Below are positions 26,719-36,866 of a stretch of DNA of 64,000 nt, piece after piece. The position numbers and the translations under genes are program-made. The stretch lies in the NCBI RefSeq assembly GCF_000424005.1, contig NZ_AUJB01000017.1, positions 1 to 64,000 on the forward strand, written 5' to 3'. Under the pieces are notes generated by a model. It searched no databases, was not told where the DNA came from, and was given only the letters and a program-made list of their open reading frames with translations. The DNA is from Pseudobutyrivibrio ruminis CF1b (GTDB taxonomy: Bacteria > Bacillota > Clostridia > Lachnospirales > Lachnospiraceae). The number at the start of each line of letters is the position of its first letter. The first letter of the stretch is position 1.

Positions 26719-27945
26719 TTAGAAGATTCTTCTGATAGCTAAAATCTTCTTGTAGTTTACATTTGAGTATGTAATACCTGTTCTCTTGTTTGATGCATGA
26801 AGAAGAGTACCGTTACCAGCATAAATACCAACGTGACCTGAGTAACATACGATATCTCCAGGCTGCATCTCATCATAAGAAACGCCATATCCAACGCTAC
26901 GCATTGAACTAGAAGAATGTGGAAGGCTAACACCAAATGCTGAATAACAGCTCATAACGAAACCTGAACAATCAGTACCGCCTGTAAGTGATGAACCTCC
27001 ATATACATATGGATTACCAACGAACTGTGATCCATAGTTTACGACTGAACCACCGCCTGAACCTGATGGTGCAGCGTAGCTCTTCTTACCTGATGATGAA
27101 GAAGAACCAGATGATTCTTTTGTAGAGCTCTTTGCTGCTGCAGATGCTGTAGCCTTTCTAGCTGCTTCCTCTGCTGCCTTTCGCTCTGCCTCTTCCTTAG
27201 CTAAACGAGCCTGCTCTGCTTCCTTTGACTCTGCAACTGTGAAGTCTGTAGAGATATCAACATAATCTGTGCTGACATATCCTTCGCCCTCGTTACATGT
27301 AACCTTTACCCAACCACTATCGATATCTGATTCATCGATAACAACAAGGTCATCTCCGATAGGAAGTAAATCGATAACTGCTGAATCAGTAGAAGCTGAC
27401 TCTCTTACATGAAGAGTAGTAGTAGTAACTGTAGCAAGACGCTTTGAAACCTGCTTAGCAAGCTCCTCGTCGTTCTGTACAACGTATTCGCTCTTAACAT
27501 AACCTGTTACATCACCAGAAGTGATAAGTAACCATGTACCGTCTTCTGCCTCTACAGTATCTGAAACTGTAGCTGCTGAATTATTATAAAGCTTTCCAAC
27601 GTACTCGCTCTCAGCTGAAGCTGTCTCGCGAATGTATACGTAATTATCAACCTGTGCGATAGCTATATTAGCGTATGGATTCTCTGCTGCAGCTACTGCA
27701 TCAGCCCCATTGTCTGCCAACTGTGAATCTGCTGCTATAACTGTTGCATTAGCAAGCATATCGTTAACTGTAAGCTGCGCTCCTGCAAAAGCAGTGTAAT
27801 TAGTAGTCTCTAAAACGCCTGTAGCACTTGAAAGTGCGCTAACACCTGATGTAGCAACGGCTGCATCTGAGGTGAGTGATATACTAGAAACAACGACGCA
27901 AGCAGCGATGGTATAGCTAACGGCTCTTGTCAATTTATTATTCAT
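26719..27945 (-). CDS. Secreted SH3-domain NlpC/P60 cell-wall hydrolase
   Basis: 408 aa. N-terminal signal peptide (basic start then hydrophobic AVSYTIAACVVVSSISLT), two bacterial SH3 domains (about 105-155 and 170-235), an Ala/Lys/Glu-rich helical linker (AEQARLAKEEAERKAAEEAA), a Ser/Gly-rich spacer, and a C-terminal NlpC/P60 domain. Catalytic Cys in TDCSGFVMSCY, His in SGHVGIYAGN, and a further polar residue in LLHASN. Likely a gamma-D-glutamyl-diamino acid endopeptidase acting on peptidoglycan. Start at 27945 follows GGAGG with a rather long 12-nt spacer; the frame is open upstream without support. Its terminator is at 26665-26695. Confidence 0.93.
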   Translation of the reverse strand: MNNKLTRAVSYTIAACVVVSSISLTSDAAVATSGVSALSSATGVLETTNYTAFAGAQLTVNDMLANATVIAADSQLADNGADAVAAAENPYANIAIAQVDNYVYIRETASAESEYVGKLYNNSAATVSDTVEAEDGTWLLITSGDVTGYVKSEYVVQNDEELAKQVSKRLATVTTTTLHVRESASTDSAVIDLLPIGDDLVVIDESDIDSGWVKVTCNEGEGYVSTDYVDISTDFTVAESKEAEQARLAKEEAERKAAEEAARKATASAAAKSSTKESSGSSSSSGKKSYAAPSGSGGGSVVNYGSQFVGNPYVYGGSSLTGGTDCSGFVMSCYSAFGVSLPHSSSSMRSVGYGVSYDEMQPGDIVCYSGHVGIYAGNGTLLHASNKRTGITYSNVNYKKILAIRRIF

Positions 27946-28098
27946 TATGTAAGAAATCCTCCAATTTGTTACAACTTTATTACAACTTTTTACATTATAT
28001 AGTCTAAATTCAATCCTGTCAAGTCCGGATATATCCCTACCCTTACAATGATTAATTCTCATGTGTGTCATTGTAATATTTCGACATTATATACGCTT

Positions 28099-29013
28099 CT
28101 ATGATAATTGTAAATACCTTTCTATAGAAGCAATAGCATTTGCTCCATCTGCAGTAGCAGTGATAACCTGTCTGAGCTGCTTTGTTCTAACATCTCCGGC
28201 AGCATAAATACCGTCTATAGATGTGCCGCAAGTCTCATCCGCAATAATGTATCCTGCTTTATCCTGTGCTGGCAACCCCTCAATCGCCCCAGTATTTGGA
28301 ACATTGCCAACTGCAATGAACACACCGTCAAGATTAATCTGCTGAATAGCATCTGTGTTTTTGTTTTTAACACTGATGGCTTCAACTTTATCCTGCCCTA
28401 ATATTTCCTCAACTGTAGAGTCGAGAATAATCTGTATCTTATCTGTGGCCTTTACCTGCTCCTGAAGCACTGCTGCTCCACGGAACTCATCGCGACGATG
28501 AATCAGATAAACCTTCTGACAAAATCTCGCAAGATAAATAGCATCCTCCAATGCAACATCACCACCGCCTACAACAGCGACTACCTTATCTTTGAAAAAG
28601 GCACCGTCACATGTGGCACAGTAAGAAACTCCCATTCCTGAAAGTTCTTCCTCGCCAGGACAACCAAGCTTCTTATTAGAAGCTCCTGTAGCGATGACAA
28701 CTGCTTTGGTCTCAAATGTAGCTTTCTTTGTGATAAGCTCCTTTGTATCGCCCTTATCTATAATAGAAGTAACTCTTCCTCTGGCAAACTCAACATCAAG
28801 CTTTTCACAGTGTGCCTTCATGGCCTCTGCCAATCCTTCACCTGAGACACCTGGCATTCCAGGATAATTGTCAATCTCGTAAGTGTTAAGAATTTGTCCA
28901 CCGCTGATGGAACTGGTATCTAAGACAAGAATGTTTCTTCCCGCTCTCTTGCCATAGATAGCCGCCGCAAGCCCTGCAGGACCTGCGCCTATAACAACTA
29001 TGTCATAAATCAT
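28099..29013 (-). CDS. trxB: Thioredoxin-disulfide reductase
   Basis: 304 aa. FAD motif VIGAGPAGLAAAIYGKRAG (6-24), active-site CATCD within VSYCATCDGAFF, NADPH motif VVGGGDVALEDAIYLAR, and YAAGDVRTKQLRQVITA near the C-terminus. Reduces thioredoxin with NADPH in the cytoplasm. Preceded on the same strand by ridA (18 bp). Confidence 0.96.
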   Translation of the reverse strand: MIYDIVVIGAGPAGLAAAIYGKRAGRNILVLDTSSISGGQILNTYEIDNYPGMPGVSGEGLAEAMKAHCEKLDVEFARGRVTSIIDKGDTKELITKKATFETKAVVIATGASNKKLGCPGEEELSGMGVSYCATCDGAFFKDKVVAVVGGGDVALEDAIYLARFCQKVYLIHRRDEFRGAAVLQEQVKATDKIQIILDSTVEEILGQDKVEAISVKNKNTDAIQQINLDGVFIAVGNVPNTGAIEGLPAQDKAGYIIADETCGTSIDGIYAAGDVRTKQLRQVITATADGANAIASIERYLQLS

Positions 29014-29031
29014 AACTTATTCTCCAAAATC

Positions 29032-29409
29032 CTAGTTTTTAGTGGCAATAGCCTCTGCCTCTAAAAGAACATCCTTTGGGATTCTGGCAACTTCGATGCA
29101 CGAACGTGCTGGGAATGGCTCTGGGAAGTACTTAGCGTACACCTCATTAATAGCTGCAAAATCTTCCATGTTCTTGATAAACACAGTAGTCTTTACAACA
29201 TTAGCCATAGATGTGCCTGCTGACTCTAAAAGAGCAGACATACTTTTGAATACTCTGTCGGCCTGAGCAGCTGCACCTTCAGGGATAACACCTGTAGCTG
29301 GATCCACAGGGATAATTCCCGATGTGTAAACCATACCATTCACTTCAATAGCCTGTGAATATGGGCCAATTGCTGCCGGAGCCAATTCGGTAGAAATTAC
29401 ATTTTTCAT
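29032..29409 (-). CDS. ridA: RidA family reactive intermediate/imine deaminase
   Basis: 125 aa, typical for RidA trimers that hydrolyse 2-aminoacrylate and related enamines. Starts MKNVISTELAPAAIGPYSQA, with VYTSGIIPVDPATG and the Arg-containing PARSCIEVARIP near residue 100. Adjacent to trxB, possibly as one transcript. PLP enzymes that form 2-aminoacrylate are the usual source of its substrate. Confidence 0.95.
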   Translation of the reverse strand: MKNVISTELAPAAIGPYSQAIEVNGMVYTSGIIPVDPATGVIPEGAAAQADRVFKSMSALLESAGTSMANVVKTTVFIKNMEDFAAINEVYAKYFPEPFPARSCIEVARIPKDVLLEAEAIATKN

Positions 29410-29490
29410 ACCAATATCCTCCTTTTTCTCCCAGAAATACGCTTGTCACGATATCTACAAGCTCATCTATTGTATATTATACATTAATTT

Positions 29491-30321
29491 TTACGATTCG
29501 GCACGACGAATTTTGCCATCATTCAAAGTAATTTTTCTTTCCTTATAAAGACGGCCTACGGCACGCTTAAATGCAGCCTTTGAAAGACCAGTCTCTCGTT
29601 TGATAACCTCAGGCGATGCCTTCTCAGAAAATGGAAGTACACCTGCATAGCTGTCAATAAGCTCAAGAAGTGCCTCTGCATCGTCCTCCATCTGAACATA
29701 TGCCTTGTCTCTGATGGTGACATCACATTTGCCATCTTCCTTGATGCCAGTGATGCGAACCATAATGACATCACCGATGCGGTATTTAGAAACGTCCTCG
29801 TGACGAGGAATCATAGATGAATATTTGTCTTCAAGGGCTACGAATGTACCGAAGTCATGACCGAACTCATAAATACGAGCCTCAACCTCATCGCCAACCT
29901 GATATGGTGGCTTCTTTGAAAGGAGCTCATATATTCCCTTCATGCTGGCACAAAGTCTCTCACTCTTATCAATGTAAACTCTGACAAGTATCTCATCACC
30001 TTCAGATGGCTGGCGTGTCATCTCCTTAAATGGAAGGAATAAATCTTTTTCAAGTCCCCAATCTAAGAATGCTCCAACCTTATTTACCTGGCTAACTGAA
30101 AGGACGCCATACTGACCTAATGTCAACTTTGGCATGTTTGTAGTAGCGATAAGTCTGTCCTTTGAATCCTTGTAAACAAAGGCCGATATCTCATCACCAA
30201 TACCTGCTCCCTCTGGAACCTGCTTCTTAGGAAGGAGAACTCTGTCCTGTCCGTCGGAAAGATATACTCCAAACTCTACCTTTTTTTCTATTTTAAGCTT
30301 CTGTATTTCTCCTAGCTTCAT
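29491..30321 (-). CDS. CvfB family S1-like RNA-binding protein
   Basis: 276 aa. Three S1-like RNA-binding repeats with KEMTRQPSEGDEILVRVYID in the second, and a C-terminal winged-helix segment (SKAAFKRAVGRLYKERKIT). In Staphylococcus, CvfB (conserved virulence factor B) binds RNA and affects gene expression. Its ATG overlaps the stop of the acyl-ACP thioesterase by one base. Confidence 0.9.
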   Translation of the reverse strand: MKLGEIQKLKIEKKVEFGVYLSDGQDRVLLPKKQVPEGAGIGDEISAFVYKDSKDRLIATTNMPKLTLGQYGVLSVSQVNKVGAFLDWGLEKDLFLPFKEMTRQPSEGDEILVRVYIDKSERLCASMKGIYELLSKKPPYQVGDEVEARIYEFGHDFGTFVALEDKYSSMIPRHEDVSKYRIGDVIMVRITGIKEDGKCDVTIRDKAYVQMEDDAEALLELIDSYAGVLPFSEKASPEVIKRETGLSKAAFKRAVGRLYKERKITLNDGKIRRAES

Positions 30322-31019
30322 TATTTGTACTCCACAATTGTATAAATCTCATCGTCCTTCATAAGAACGACCTGGTAACCATGTTCTAATTCTACCAAAT
30401 AAACCTGTAACTCATCAAATAGCAATGCTGCCTTCTTATAATTAACCATTATGGTAGAGAAATCTTCTGTTGGAAGAAAACGTCTTGTCACATCAATATA
30501 GTAGGAATTGTTCATGTGACTATTTGTATCAAGATGGAACTCACCGACCTCGAAAGTACCTACCTGTTTGCCCTGCCCATTGTATCTGAGCTTTTCGCGA
30601 CTAAATTCAACCTCGGGTCTGTCAGGATCTTCCGGATATGCTTCGATAATCTTTTTTGTAAGACGTGCTGGTCGTGAATTTAACAAGTCCATCAATACCC
30701 AGAGTGAATCAGCATACACAAGCAGCTCACCTTCCTCTGAATAGATAAGGTACATACGTCTGGCAAGCATGCCTCTCACCTGATATGGATATGTTTTTAC
30801 AACAATTCTTTCCATATACTTAGGCATTCTGTTTATATGGATTTCGTATGAAGTAACAAACCAGCCCATGTTCTGTGGTGCAAGGTAATGTACTCCTACC
30901 CCTGCATCGTCAGAATGAAAGCAACTGCAATCCTGCATATAATTAACCAAATCAAAATAAGTAAGATTAAGATTGGAATCAACTTCGCTGTAGCTTACTC
31001 TACCGTTGTACTGATACAT
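30321..31019 (-). CDS. Acyl-ACP thioesterase
   Basis: 232 aa hotdog-fold FatA/FatB-like enzyme that hydrolyses acyl-ACP. Starts YNGRVSYSEVDSNLNLTYF, then GWFVTSYEIHINRMPKYMER and the second hotdog with DTNSHMNNSYYID (Asn-His, catalytic region). Sequence cannot give chain-length specificity. Head of a transcript with cvfB, downstream of tRNA-Gln and separated from it by a terminator. Confidence 0.9.
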   Translation of the reverse strand: MYQYNGRVSYSEVDSNLNLTYFDLVNYMQDCSCFHSDDAGVGVHYLAPQNMGWFVTSYEIHINRMPKYMERIVVKTYPYQVRGMLARRMYLIYSEEGELLVYADSLWVLMDLLNSRPARLTKKIIEAYPEDPDRPEVEFSREKLRYNGQGKQVGTFEVGEFHLDTNSHMNNSYYIDVTRRFLPTEDFSTIMVNYKKAALLFDELQVYLVELEHGYQVVLMKDDEIYTIVEYK

Positions 31020-31035
31020 GATTTCTCCTTAAGAA

Positions 31036-31069
31036 TAAAAAAAGACCTAAGCACTTTCGCTTAGGTCTT
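31036..31069 (-). terminator. Terminator of tRNA-Gln
   Basis: Minus strand AAGACCTAAGC / GCTTAGGTCTT with a loop of about 6 nt and a run of seven T, 5 nt beyond the tRNA 3' end. Confidence 0.92.
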
Positions 31070-31073
31070 GAAG

Positions 31074-31145
31074 CTGGCCCACAAGGATTCGAACCTTGAA
31101 ATGACGGAGTCAGAGTCCGTTGCCTTACCATTTGGCGATGGGCCA
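31074..31145 (-). tRNA. tRNA-Gln (anticodon CUG)
   Basis: 72 nt. Acceptor TGGCCCA pairs with TGGGCCA, discriminator G. Anticodon stem ACGGA/TCCGT and loop CTCTGAC give CTG. CCA is not encoded. Strong consensus promoter and terminator flank it. Confidence 0.95.
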
Positions 31146-31196
31146 TTACTATTCGTTGCGCTGTGTTTTTGTTTCTTTACCGCGTCAACGAATGCT

Positions 31197-31225
31197 ATTA
31201 TAAGACATAGATTTTAAAAGTGCAA
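31197..31225 (-). promoter_or_regulatory. Promoter of tRNA-Gln
   Basis: Minus strand TTGCAC (31220-31225), 17-nt spacer, TATAAT (31197-31202). The transcript starts about 45 nt upstream of the mature tRNA. Confidence 0.8.
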
Positions 31226-31244
31226 GTACTTTTTTCAACTTTTT

Positions 31245-31898
31245 TTAAAATTTTAAAAGTTGGTCGTTTAAGATGTCGTATTTAATCTCGTCACCCCACG
31301 TAATTACAGCATTTCCCGCAGTTTTGTCTGCGATAATTTTATTTATATTTTCTATCATTTCTGATGGTGCAACAGAAAAAATATTTACATCGGCACCAAA
31401 ATCCGTATTTAAAATTGGAAGATTATTTTCACGAAGGACATATTCTATTTTTCCATATCCATTATAATCCGTAGCGATGGAACATTCTCTTCCTGTTTTA
31501 GGTGAAAGAAGCTGGCAATTAGCCAGGCCTTCCTGAACTGCTGCCTGATATGCTCGCACGAGACCACCTGTGCCAAGGAGAACTCCTCCAAAATAGCGAG
31601 TGACGACCACAACACAGTTGTGAATGTTCTCCCTAAGCAATACATCCAGCATTGGACGTCCTGCAGTCTGAGCTGGCTCGCCATCATCGTTGCATCTTGT
31701 TATTTCATTATTTTGGCCAATTACAAAAGCGGAACAGTTATGTCTGGCATCCCAGAATTCTTTTTTCTTTCCATTAATAAACTGCACAGCCTCTTCCTCG
31801 GAAGTAACTGGAGCTATGTGGGCAATAAAGCGAGATTTCTTCTCTTCTATCTCACCAATACCACCTTTGTATACGATTCTAAATTCTTTATCAGCCAT
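31245..31898 (-). CDS. YigZ/IMPACT family protein
   Basis: 217 aa. N-terminal IMPACT (UPF0029) domain with RNCSAFVIGQNNEITRCNDDGEPAQTAG, and a C-terminal DUF1949-like part. The exact activity is uncertain; the eukaryotic homologue IMPACT regulates Gcn2, and YigZ may bind RNA or ribosomes. It is read divergently from the class A PBP gene, with about 80 bp between the starts. Confidence 0.88.
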   Translation of the reverse strand: MADKEFRIVYKGGIGEIEEKKSRFIAHIAPVTSEEEAVQFINGKKKEFWDARHNCSAFVIGQNNEITRCNDDGEPAQTAGRPMLDVLLRENIHNCVVVVTRYFGGVLLGTGGLVRAYQAAVQEGLANCQLLSPKTGRECSIATDYNGYGKIEYVLRENNLPILNTDFGADVNIFSVAPSEMIENINKIIADKTAGNAVITWGDEIKYDILNDQLLKF

Positions 31899-31946
31899 AC
31901 CGCTTCCTTCCCGATATTAGTTCACTTTATTATATAGAATTTTTTT

Positions 31947-31954
31947 GCTATAAT
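31947..31954 (+). promoter_or_regulatory. Extended -10 promoter of the class A PBP gene
   Basis: TGCTATAAT with a weak -35 region, about 24 nt upstream of the start codon at 31978 and just before GGAGG. Confidence 0.55.
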
Positions 31955-31977
31955 GAAGTCTAAATTTGGAGGTTATT

Positions 31978-34566
31978 ATGAATTACGGAAAAGAAAATGC
32001 AGCTAAGCAATCAGCAAAGCTTGCAGGACGAAGCAAACGTAAGCGCCACAGTGCCGGTCTTGCTATAATTCGTATCACATTGATATGTATAGTCTCTGTC
32101 ATAGTAGCAAGCGGTGTTTTTGCTTACCTCTATGCTAAAAATCTCATCGATCAATTACCAGATGTTTCTACTATAGACATCTCACCTACAGGGTATATGA
32201 GTAAGGTATATGATTCAGATGGCAACGAAATTGAAACTTTAGCATCCACAGGTGCCAACAGAACTTACGTCACGCTGGATCAAATCCCAGAAGATTTACA
32301 ACATGCATTTGTTGCAATAGAAGACTCCCGTTTCTATGAACATAACGGAATCGATCCTCAGGGTATCATAAGAGCTGCCGTTGATGGTGTTTTAAATGGT
32401 TTTCATTTTTCACAGGGTGCCAGTACTCTTACCCAACAGTTACTAAAAAACAACTATTTCACAACCTGGACATCTGAGCGCACCAAGCTGGACAGTATTA
32501 ATCGAAAGATTCAGGAACAGTATTTAGCTGTTCAGCTTGAAAAAATAGTTAAAAAATCAGTAATTCTTGAGAATTACCTTAACAGTATCAACTTAGGCCA
32601 GAACACATTAGGTGTACAATCTGCCGCTGAAAGATATTTTAACAAGCCAGTTTCAGAGCTTACCCTTTCAGAAAGTGCTGTTATAGCTAGTATTACACAA
32701 AATCCATCAAAGTATAATCCAATTACTCATCCTGAAGAGAACGCGAAGCGTCGTAAAAAATGTCTTAATCATATGCTTGATCAAGGCTACATTACAGAAA
32801 ATGAGTACGAAACAGCCCTTTCAGATGATGTTTACGACAGAATCCAGGTTCTCAACACTGAGCTTTCAACTTCATCTACGTCTTATTTTGTAGATGCGCT
32901 TACAGATGAAATCGTTGAGGATTTACAGGATAAACTTGGATACAGCGAGACGGAAGCATATTCATTATTATATTCAGGCGGTCTTTCAATCTACTCTACT
33001 CAGGATTCAAACATCCAGTCTATTGTAGAAGAGGAAATTAACAACACTGATAACTACAACAAGCTTGAAAAGGTTTCTTTCTCATACAGACTTACTATTA
33101 ATAAAGCAGATGGTTCTACAAAAAACTATTCTGATATCACAATGCTTTCTTATTATCAAGCAGCTAAGAATAACAGCAATTACAACTTGGAATTTGATTC
33201 TGAGGAAGCAGCTGCAGAAGCTATCGAAGCTTACAAGGCAGCTGTTATGGAAGAAGGCGATGAAATTGCCGGCGAGTCAATCACTTACACACTTCAGCCT
33301 CAGGCAGCAATGACCATCATCAATCACTCTACTGGAGAAGTTGTTGCTATGGTCGGTGGACGTGGAGACAAGACAGCAGCCAAAACATTGAACCGTGCTA
33401 CTGGTATTAAACGTCAGCCAGGTTCTACTTTTAAGGTAATCGCCTGCTACGCAGCAGCACTTGACGCCGGCGGTATGACACTTGCATCTGTTGAGAACGA
33501 TATGCCTACCACTTATAGAAATGGTAAACCAGTTAAGAATTATAATAATGCTTACCTTGGATGGACTAATATTCGTACAGCGATTACTCATTCTATCAAT
33601 GTTGTTACAATCGAAGTAATGGCTGATATTGGCACAAGTCTTGGTTTCCAATACGCTAAAGATTTAGGAATCACAACTCTTGTTGACGGTGATAACAATC
33701 AGGCTCTTGCTTTAGGTGGTATCACAGATGGTGTTACAAACGTTGATTTGACATCAGCATATGCCACAATCGCCAATGGTGGCGAATACAACAAGCCAAT
33801 CTTCTACACAACAGTAGTTGATCATCAGGGAAATATAATTCTTGATAACAGAGAAAACGCTCCTAAGAGAGTTTTAAAAGAAACAACAGCATGGCTTCTT
33901 ACAAGTGCTATGCAGGATGTTATGACTGCCGGAACCGGTAAAGTTGCAAACTTCGAAGGAATGGCAGTTGCTGGTAAATCTGGTACAACAACAAAGAATA
34001 AAGATACTGTATTTGCTGGTTTTACACCATACTATACAGGTGTTATCTGGGGTGGATTTGATGACAATACACCACAGAGCTACACCACTTATTCAAAGGT
34101 TATTTGGAAAGCAGTTATGAGCAGAATCCATCAGGGATTGCCATACAAGAACTTCACTCAGCCTTCTGGAATCGTACAGGCTACTGTATGTAAGAAATCA
34201 GGTAAGATTGCCGTTCCTGGCGTTTGTGACTGCGACCCTAGAGGTTCTCAGGTATACACAGAATACTTCGAGCAGGGTACAGAACCAACAGAGTATTGCG
34301 ACAAGCACTACCTTGGCAATGTATGTACTCAGTCTCACATGTTTGCAACATCAGGTTGCCCATCTTACTCAGGTGTATTCATAATCGGTGCAGGTGCAGG
34401 CTCTCAGGATGAGCCATATGGCGTTGATCCAGCCACATTCGGACAGTATTGCCCATTCCATGGAGGTGAGCCACTACCTAACTCAGGCTCCTTCGGAGGA
34501 AGCGCTGGAGGCGCCACAGAAACCACCTCAGACGGTGTAAAGATCCAAGTAATTGGTGGCGAATAA
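31978..34566 (+). CDS. Class A penicillin-binding protein 1A-like (transglycosylase/transpeptidase)
   Basis: 862 aa; the only plus-strand gene. Basic cytoplasmic N-terminus, one transmembrane segment (about 27-50), glycosyltransferase 51 domain with EDSRFYEHNGID and GASTLTQQLLKN, then the transpeptidase with SxxK (PGSTFKVIA), SIN (HSINVVTIEV) and KSGT (AGKSGTTTKN). The C-terminal tail (about 740-860) is Cys-, Gly- and Ser-rich with seven Cys and no named domain. It polymerises and cross-links peptidoglycan. Start: ATG at 31978 behind TTTGGAGG; an upstream TTG in frame at 31966 is less likely. Confidence 0.94.
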   Translation: MNYGKENAAKQSAKLAGRSKRKRHSAGLAIIRITLICIVSVIVASGVFAYLYAKNLIDQLPDVSTIDISPTGYMSKVYDSDGNEIETLASTGANRTYVTLDQIPEDLQHAFVAIEDSRFYEHNGIDPQGIIRAAVDGVLNGFHFSQGASTLTQQLLKNNYFTTWTSERTKLDSINRKIQEQYLAVQLEKIVKKSVILENYLNSINLGQNTLGVQSAAERYFNKPVSELTLSESAVIASITQNPSKYNPITHPEENAKRRKKCLNHMLDQGYITENEYETALSDDVYDRIQVLNTELSTSSTSYFVDALTDEIVEDLQDKLGYSETEAYSLLYSGGLSIYSTQDSNIQSIVEEEINNTDNYNKLEKVSFSYRLTINKADGSTKNYSDITMLSYYQAAKNNSNYNLEFDSEEAAAEAIEAYKAAVMEEGDEIAGESITYTLQPQAAMTIINHSTGEVVAMVGGRGDKTAAKTLNRATGIKRQPGSTFKVIACYAAALDAGGMTLASVENDMPTTYRNGKPVKNYNNAYLGWTNIRTAITHSINVVTIEVMADIGTSLGFQYAKDLGITTLVDGDNNQALALGGITDGVTNVDLTSAYATIANGGEYNKPIFYTTVVDHQGNIILDNRENAPKRVLKETTAWLLTSAMQDVMTAGTGKVANFEGMAVAGKSGTTTKNKDTVFAGFTPYYTGVIWGGFDDNTPQSYTTYSKVIWKAVMSRIHQGLPYKNFTQPSGIVQATVCKKSGKIAVPGVCDCDPRGSQVYTEYFEQGTEPTEYCDKHYLGNVCTQSHMFATSGCPSYSGVFIIGAGAGSQDEPYGVDPATFGQYCPFHGGEPLPNSGSFGGSAGGATETTSDGVKIQVIGGE

Positions 34567-34587
34567 ATACCCGAATTTAATACAAAC

Positions 34588-34622
34588 AAAAAAGGACTAG
34601 TCAAAAATGACTAGTCCTTTTA
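34588..34622. terminator. Bidirectional terminator between PBP gene and glnN
   Basis: Perfect stem AAAAGGACTAGTCA / TGACTAGTCCTTTT with a short A-loop and U-tracts in both directions, between two convergent genes. Confidence 0.9.
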
Positions 34623-34631
34623 TATTACATA

Positions 34632-36752
34632 TTAAACTTCAAAGATCATGTCGCCGTAGCTTGGCATTGGCCATGAATCCTTGTCTACAATCATCTCAAG
34701 GGCGTCTACAGGCTTGCGGAGGTTCTCCATAGCCTTTACAACCTCATTGTGATAGTAGTTGGCCTTCTCGCAGCTAGATGCCTTCATAGTGTATGCCTTC
34801 TCATTAGTTTCCTTGAGGGCAATAAGAGCATCCTTTGCTTCACGAAGGTAATTAGATACCTTTACAAGAAGCTCTTTCTGTGTGCTTACATCAGCCTCAG
34901 GACATGCATCAGCGATAGTACCGATAGAAAGTCCAAGCTCTGTAGCGTAGCTGATTACAGCTGGAATAATCTGCTTAGAAGCCATATCAATCATTGTACG
35001 GGCCTCAATGTTAATTGACTTGATATACTGCTCGTATTCGATTTCTGCACGAGATTCAAGCTCTACCTTAGAGAATACGCCGAACTTCTCGAACATTGAA
35101 ACTGTAGCATCTGTTGTAAGAGCTGGAATGGCTTCTACAAGAGAATTGATGCTTGGAAGACCTCTCTTCTCAGCCTCTGCAATCCATTCCTCACCGTATC
35201 CATTACCATTGAATACGATACGCTGATGCTCTGTAGCAAGCTTCTTAATCATATCATGAACAGCAGAATCGAAATCCTTTGCCTTCTCAAGAACGTCACA
35301 AGCCTCACAAAGTGCTTCTGCCATAATTGTATTTAATACAACGTTTGGCTCTCCAACTGAATCCTGAGAACCTGGCATTCTGAACTCGAACTTGTTTCCA
35401 GTAAATGCAAATGGTGATGTACGGTTTCTGTCTGTAGCATCTTTTCTAAAATCAGGAAGAGTCTTAACACCTGTAGCAAGCTTCTCACCCTTCTTTGACT
35501 TTGTAGCTGTACCTGTAGAAATAAGCTGAGTAAGAACATCCTCAAGCTGCTCTCCAAGATATACAGAAATGATAACTGGAGGTGCCTCATTTCCGCCGAG
35601 ACGCTGGTCGTTACCAACATCTGATGCAGATTCACGAAGAAGGTCTGCGTGACGGTCTACAGCCTTTAATACGAGGCAAAGAACAAGTAAGAACTGGATA
35701 TTCTCGTGTGGTGACTTTCCTGGCTCAAAAAGATTGATACCATCGTCTGTAACAAGTGACCAGTTGTTGTGCTTACCTGAACCGTTAACGCCGCTAAATG
35801 GCTTTTCATGAAGAAGACACTGAAGACCGTGACGGTTAGCCACCTTTCTAAGTGTCTCCATAATAATCTGGTTGTGATCTACAGCAACATTACATTGTGC
35901 ATAGATAGGTGCAAGCTCGTGCTGAGCTGGTGCAACCTCGTTGTGCTGTGTCTTAGATGATACACCAAGCTTCCAAAGCTCAATGTTTACATCGCGCATA
36001 TATGCCTCAATTCGCTCTGGAATAGAACCAAAGTAATGGTCGTCCATCTCCTGTCCTTTAGGAGGCATAGCGCCGAATAATGTACGTCCTGTGTACATTA
36101 AATCTTTACGTGCAAGATACATTTCACGATCTATAAGGAAATATTCCTGCTCTGCACCAACTGATGGTGTGACACGCTGTGATGTAGTGTTACCAAATAA
36201 TCTAAGAAGACGAACTGCCTGCTCAGAAAGAATCTCCATTGAACGAAGAAGTGGAGTCTTCTGATCAAGTGCTTCGCCAGTGTATGAGCAGAAAGCTGTA
36301 GGAATACAAAGTGTAGCTCCAGCTGCGTCCTGTCTAACGAAGGCAGGAGAAGTTGGATCCCAGGCTGTATATCCTCTAGCCTCAAATGTGGCACGTAATC
36401 CACCTGAAGGGAATGATGATGCATCTGGCTCACCCTTAATTAATTCCTTACCAGAAAAGCTCATAAGAACCTTTCCTGATGGTAATGGAGCTGAAATGAA
36501 GGAATCATGTTTTTCTGCTGTGATACCAGTAAGTGGTTGGAACCAATGTGTGTAGTGAGTAGCACCCTTCTCGATTGCCCATTCTTTCATCTCATGAGCA
36601 ATAACATCTGCTGTCTCTAAATCAAGTTCTTTCCCCTCTGAGATAGTCTGCTTAAGCTTCTGATATGTCTTCTTTGGAAGGCGTTCCTGCATAACTGTAT
36701 CATTAAATACGTTCTCTCCAAAGATGTCAGCCACATTAAAATATCGTTCCAT
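34632..36752 (-). CDS. glnN: Glutamine synthetase, type III
   Basis: 706 aa, the large GSIII form typical of Bacteroides, Butyrivibrio and some clostridia. ATP-dependent formation of glutamine from glutamate and ammonia. Catalytic features: [40 protein letters not shown] (key NGSGxHxN), and [16 protein letters not shown]. The C-terminal region (about 560-706) is the long GSIII extension. The gene follows a hairpin-bearing leader downstream of fba, so it may be transcribed separately. No GlnR or TnrA box was recognised. Confidence 0.96.
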   Translation of the reverse strand: MERYFNVADIFGENVFNDTVMQERLPKKTYQKLKQTISEGKELDLETADVIAHEMKEWAIEKGATHYTHWFQPLTGITAEKHDSFISAPLPSGKVLMSFSGKELIKGEPDASSFPSGGLRATFEARGYTAWDPTSPAFVRQDAAGATLCIPTAFCSYTGEALDQKTPLLRSMEILSEQAVRLLRLFGNTTSQRVTPSVGAEQEYFLIDREMYLARKDLMYTGRTLFGAMPPKGQEMDDHYFGSIPERIEAYMRDVNIELWKLGVSSKTQHNEVAPAQHELAPIYAQCNVAVDHNQIIMETLRKVANRHGLQCLLHEKPFSGVNGSGKHNNWSLVTDDGINLFEPGKSPHENIQFLLVLCLVLKAVDRHADLLRESASDVGNDQRLGGNEAPPVIISVYLGEQLEDVLTQLISTGTATKSKKGEKLATGVKTLPDFRKDATDRNRTSPFAFTGNKFEFRMPGSQDSVGEPNVVLNTIMAEALCEACDVLEKAKDFDSAVHDMIKKLATEHQRIVFNGNGYGEEWIAEAEKRGLPSINSLVEAIPALTTDATVSMFEKFGVFSKVELESRAEIEYEQYIKSINIEARTMIDMASKQIIPAVISYATELGLSIGTIADACPEADVSTQKELLVKVSNYLREAKDALIALKETNEKAYTMKASSCEKANYYHNEVVKAMENLRKPVDALEMIVDKDSWPMPSYGDMIFEV

Positions 36753-36781
36753 TATATATGTATCCTTTCACTGATAATATA

Positions 36782-36832
36782 GAAATAGACAATCAGGAAG
36801 AGGTCCAAAAGGCCTCGCCGATTGTCTATTTC
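36782..36832 (-). other. Intergenic hairpin between fba and glnN
   Basis: Stem GAAATAGACAATC / GATTGTCTATTTC (13 bp) with an inner GAGG...CCTC hairpin. On the minus strand only TATATTATC follows, so it is a weak terminator of fba or part of the glnN leader. Confidence 0.6.
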
Positions 36833-36866
36833 AAAAGCTCATGTAGGAGCTGAAATTCTAGAAATA

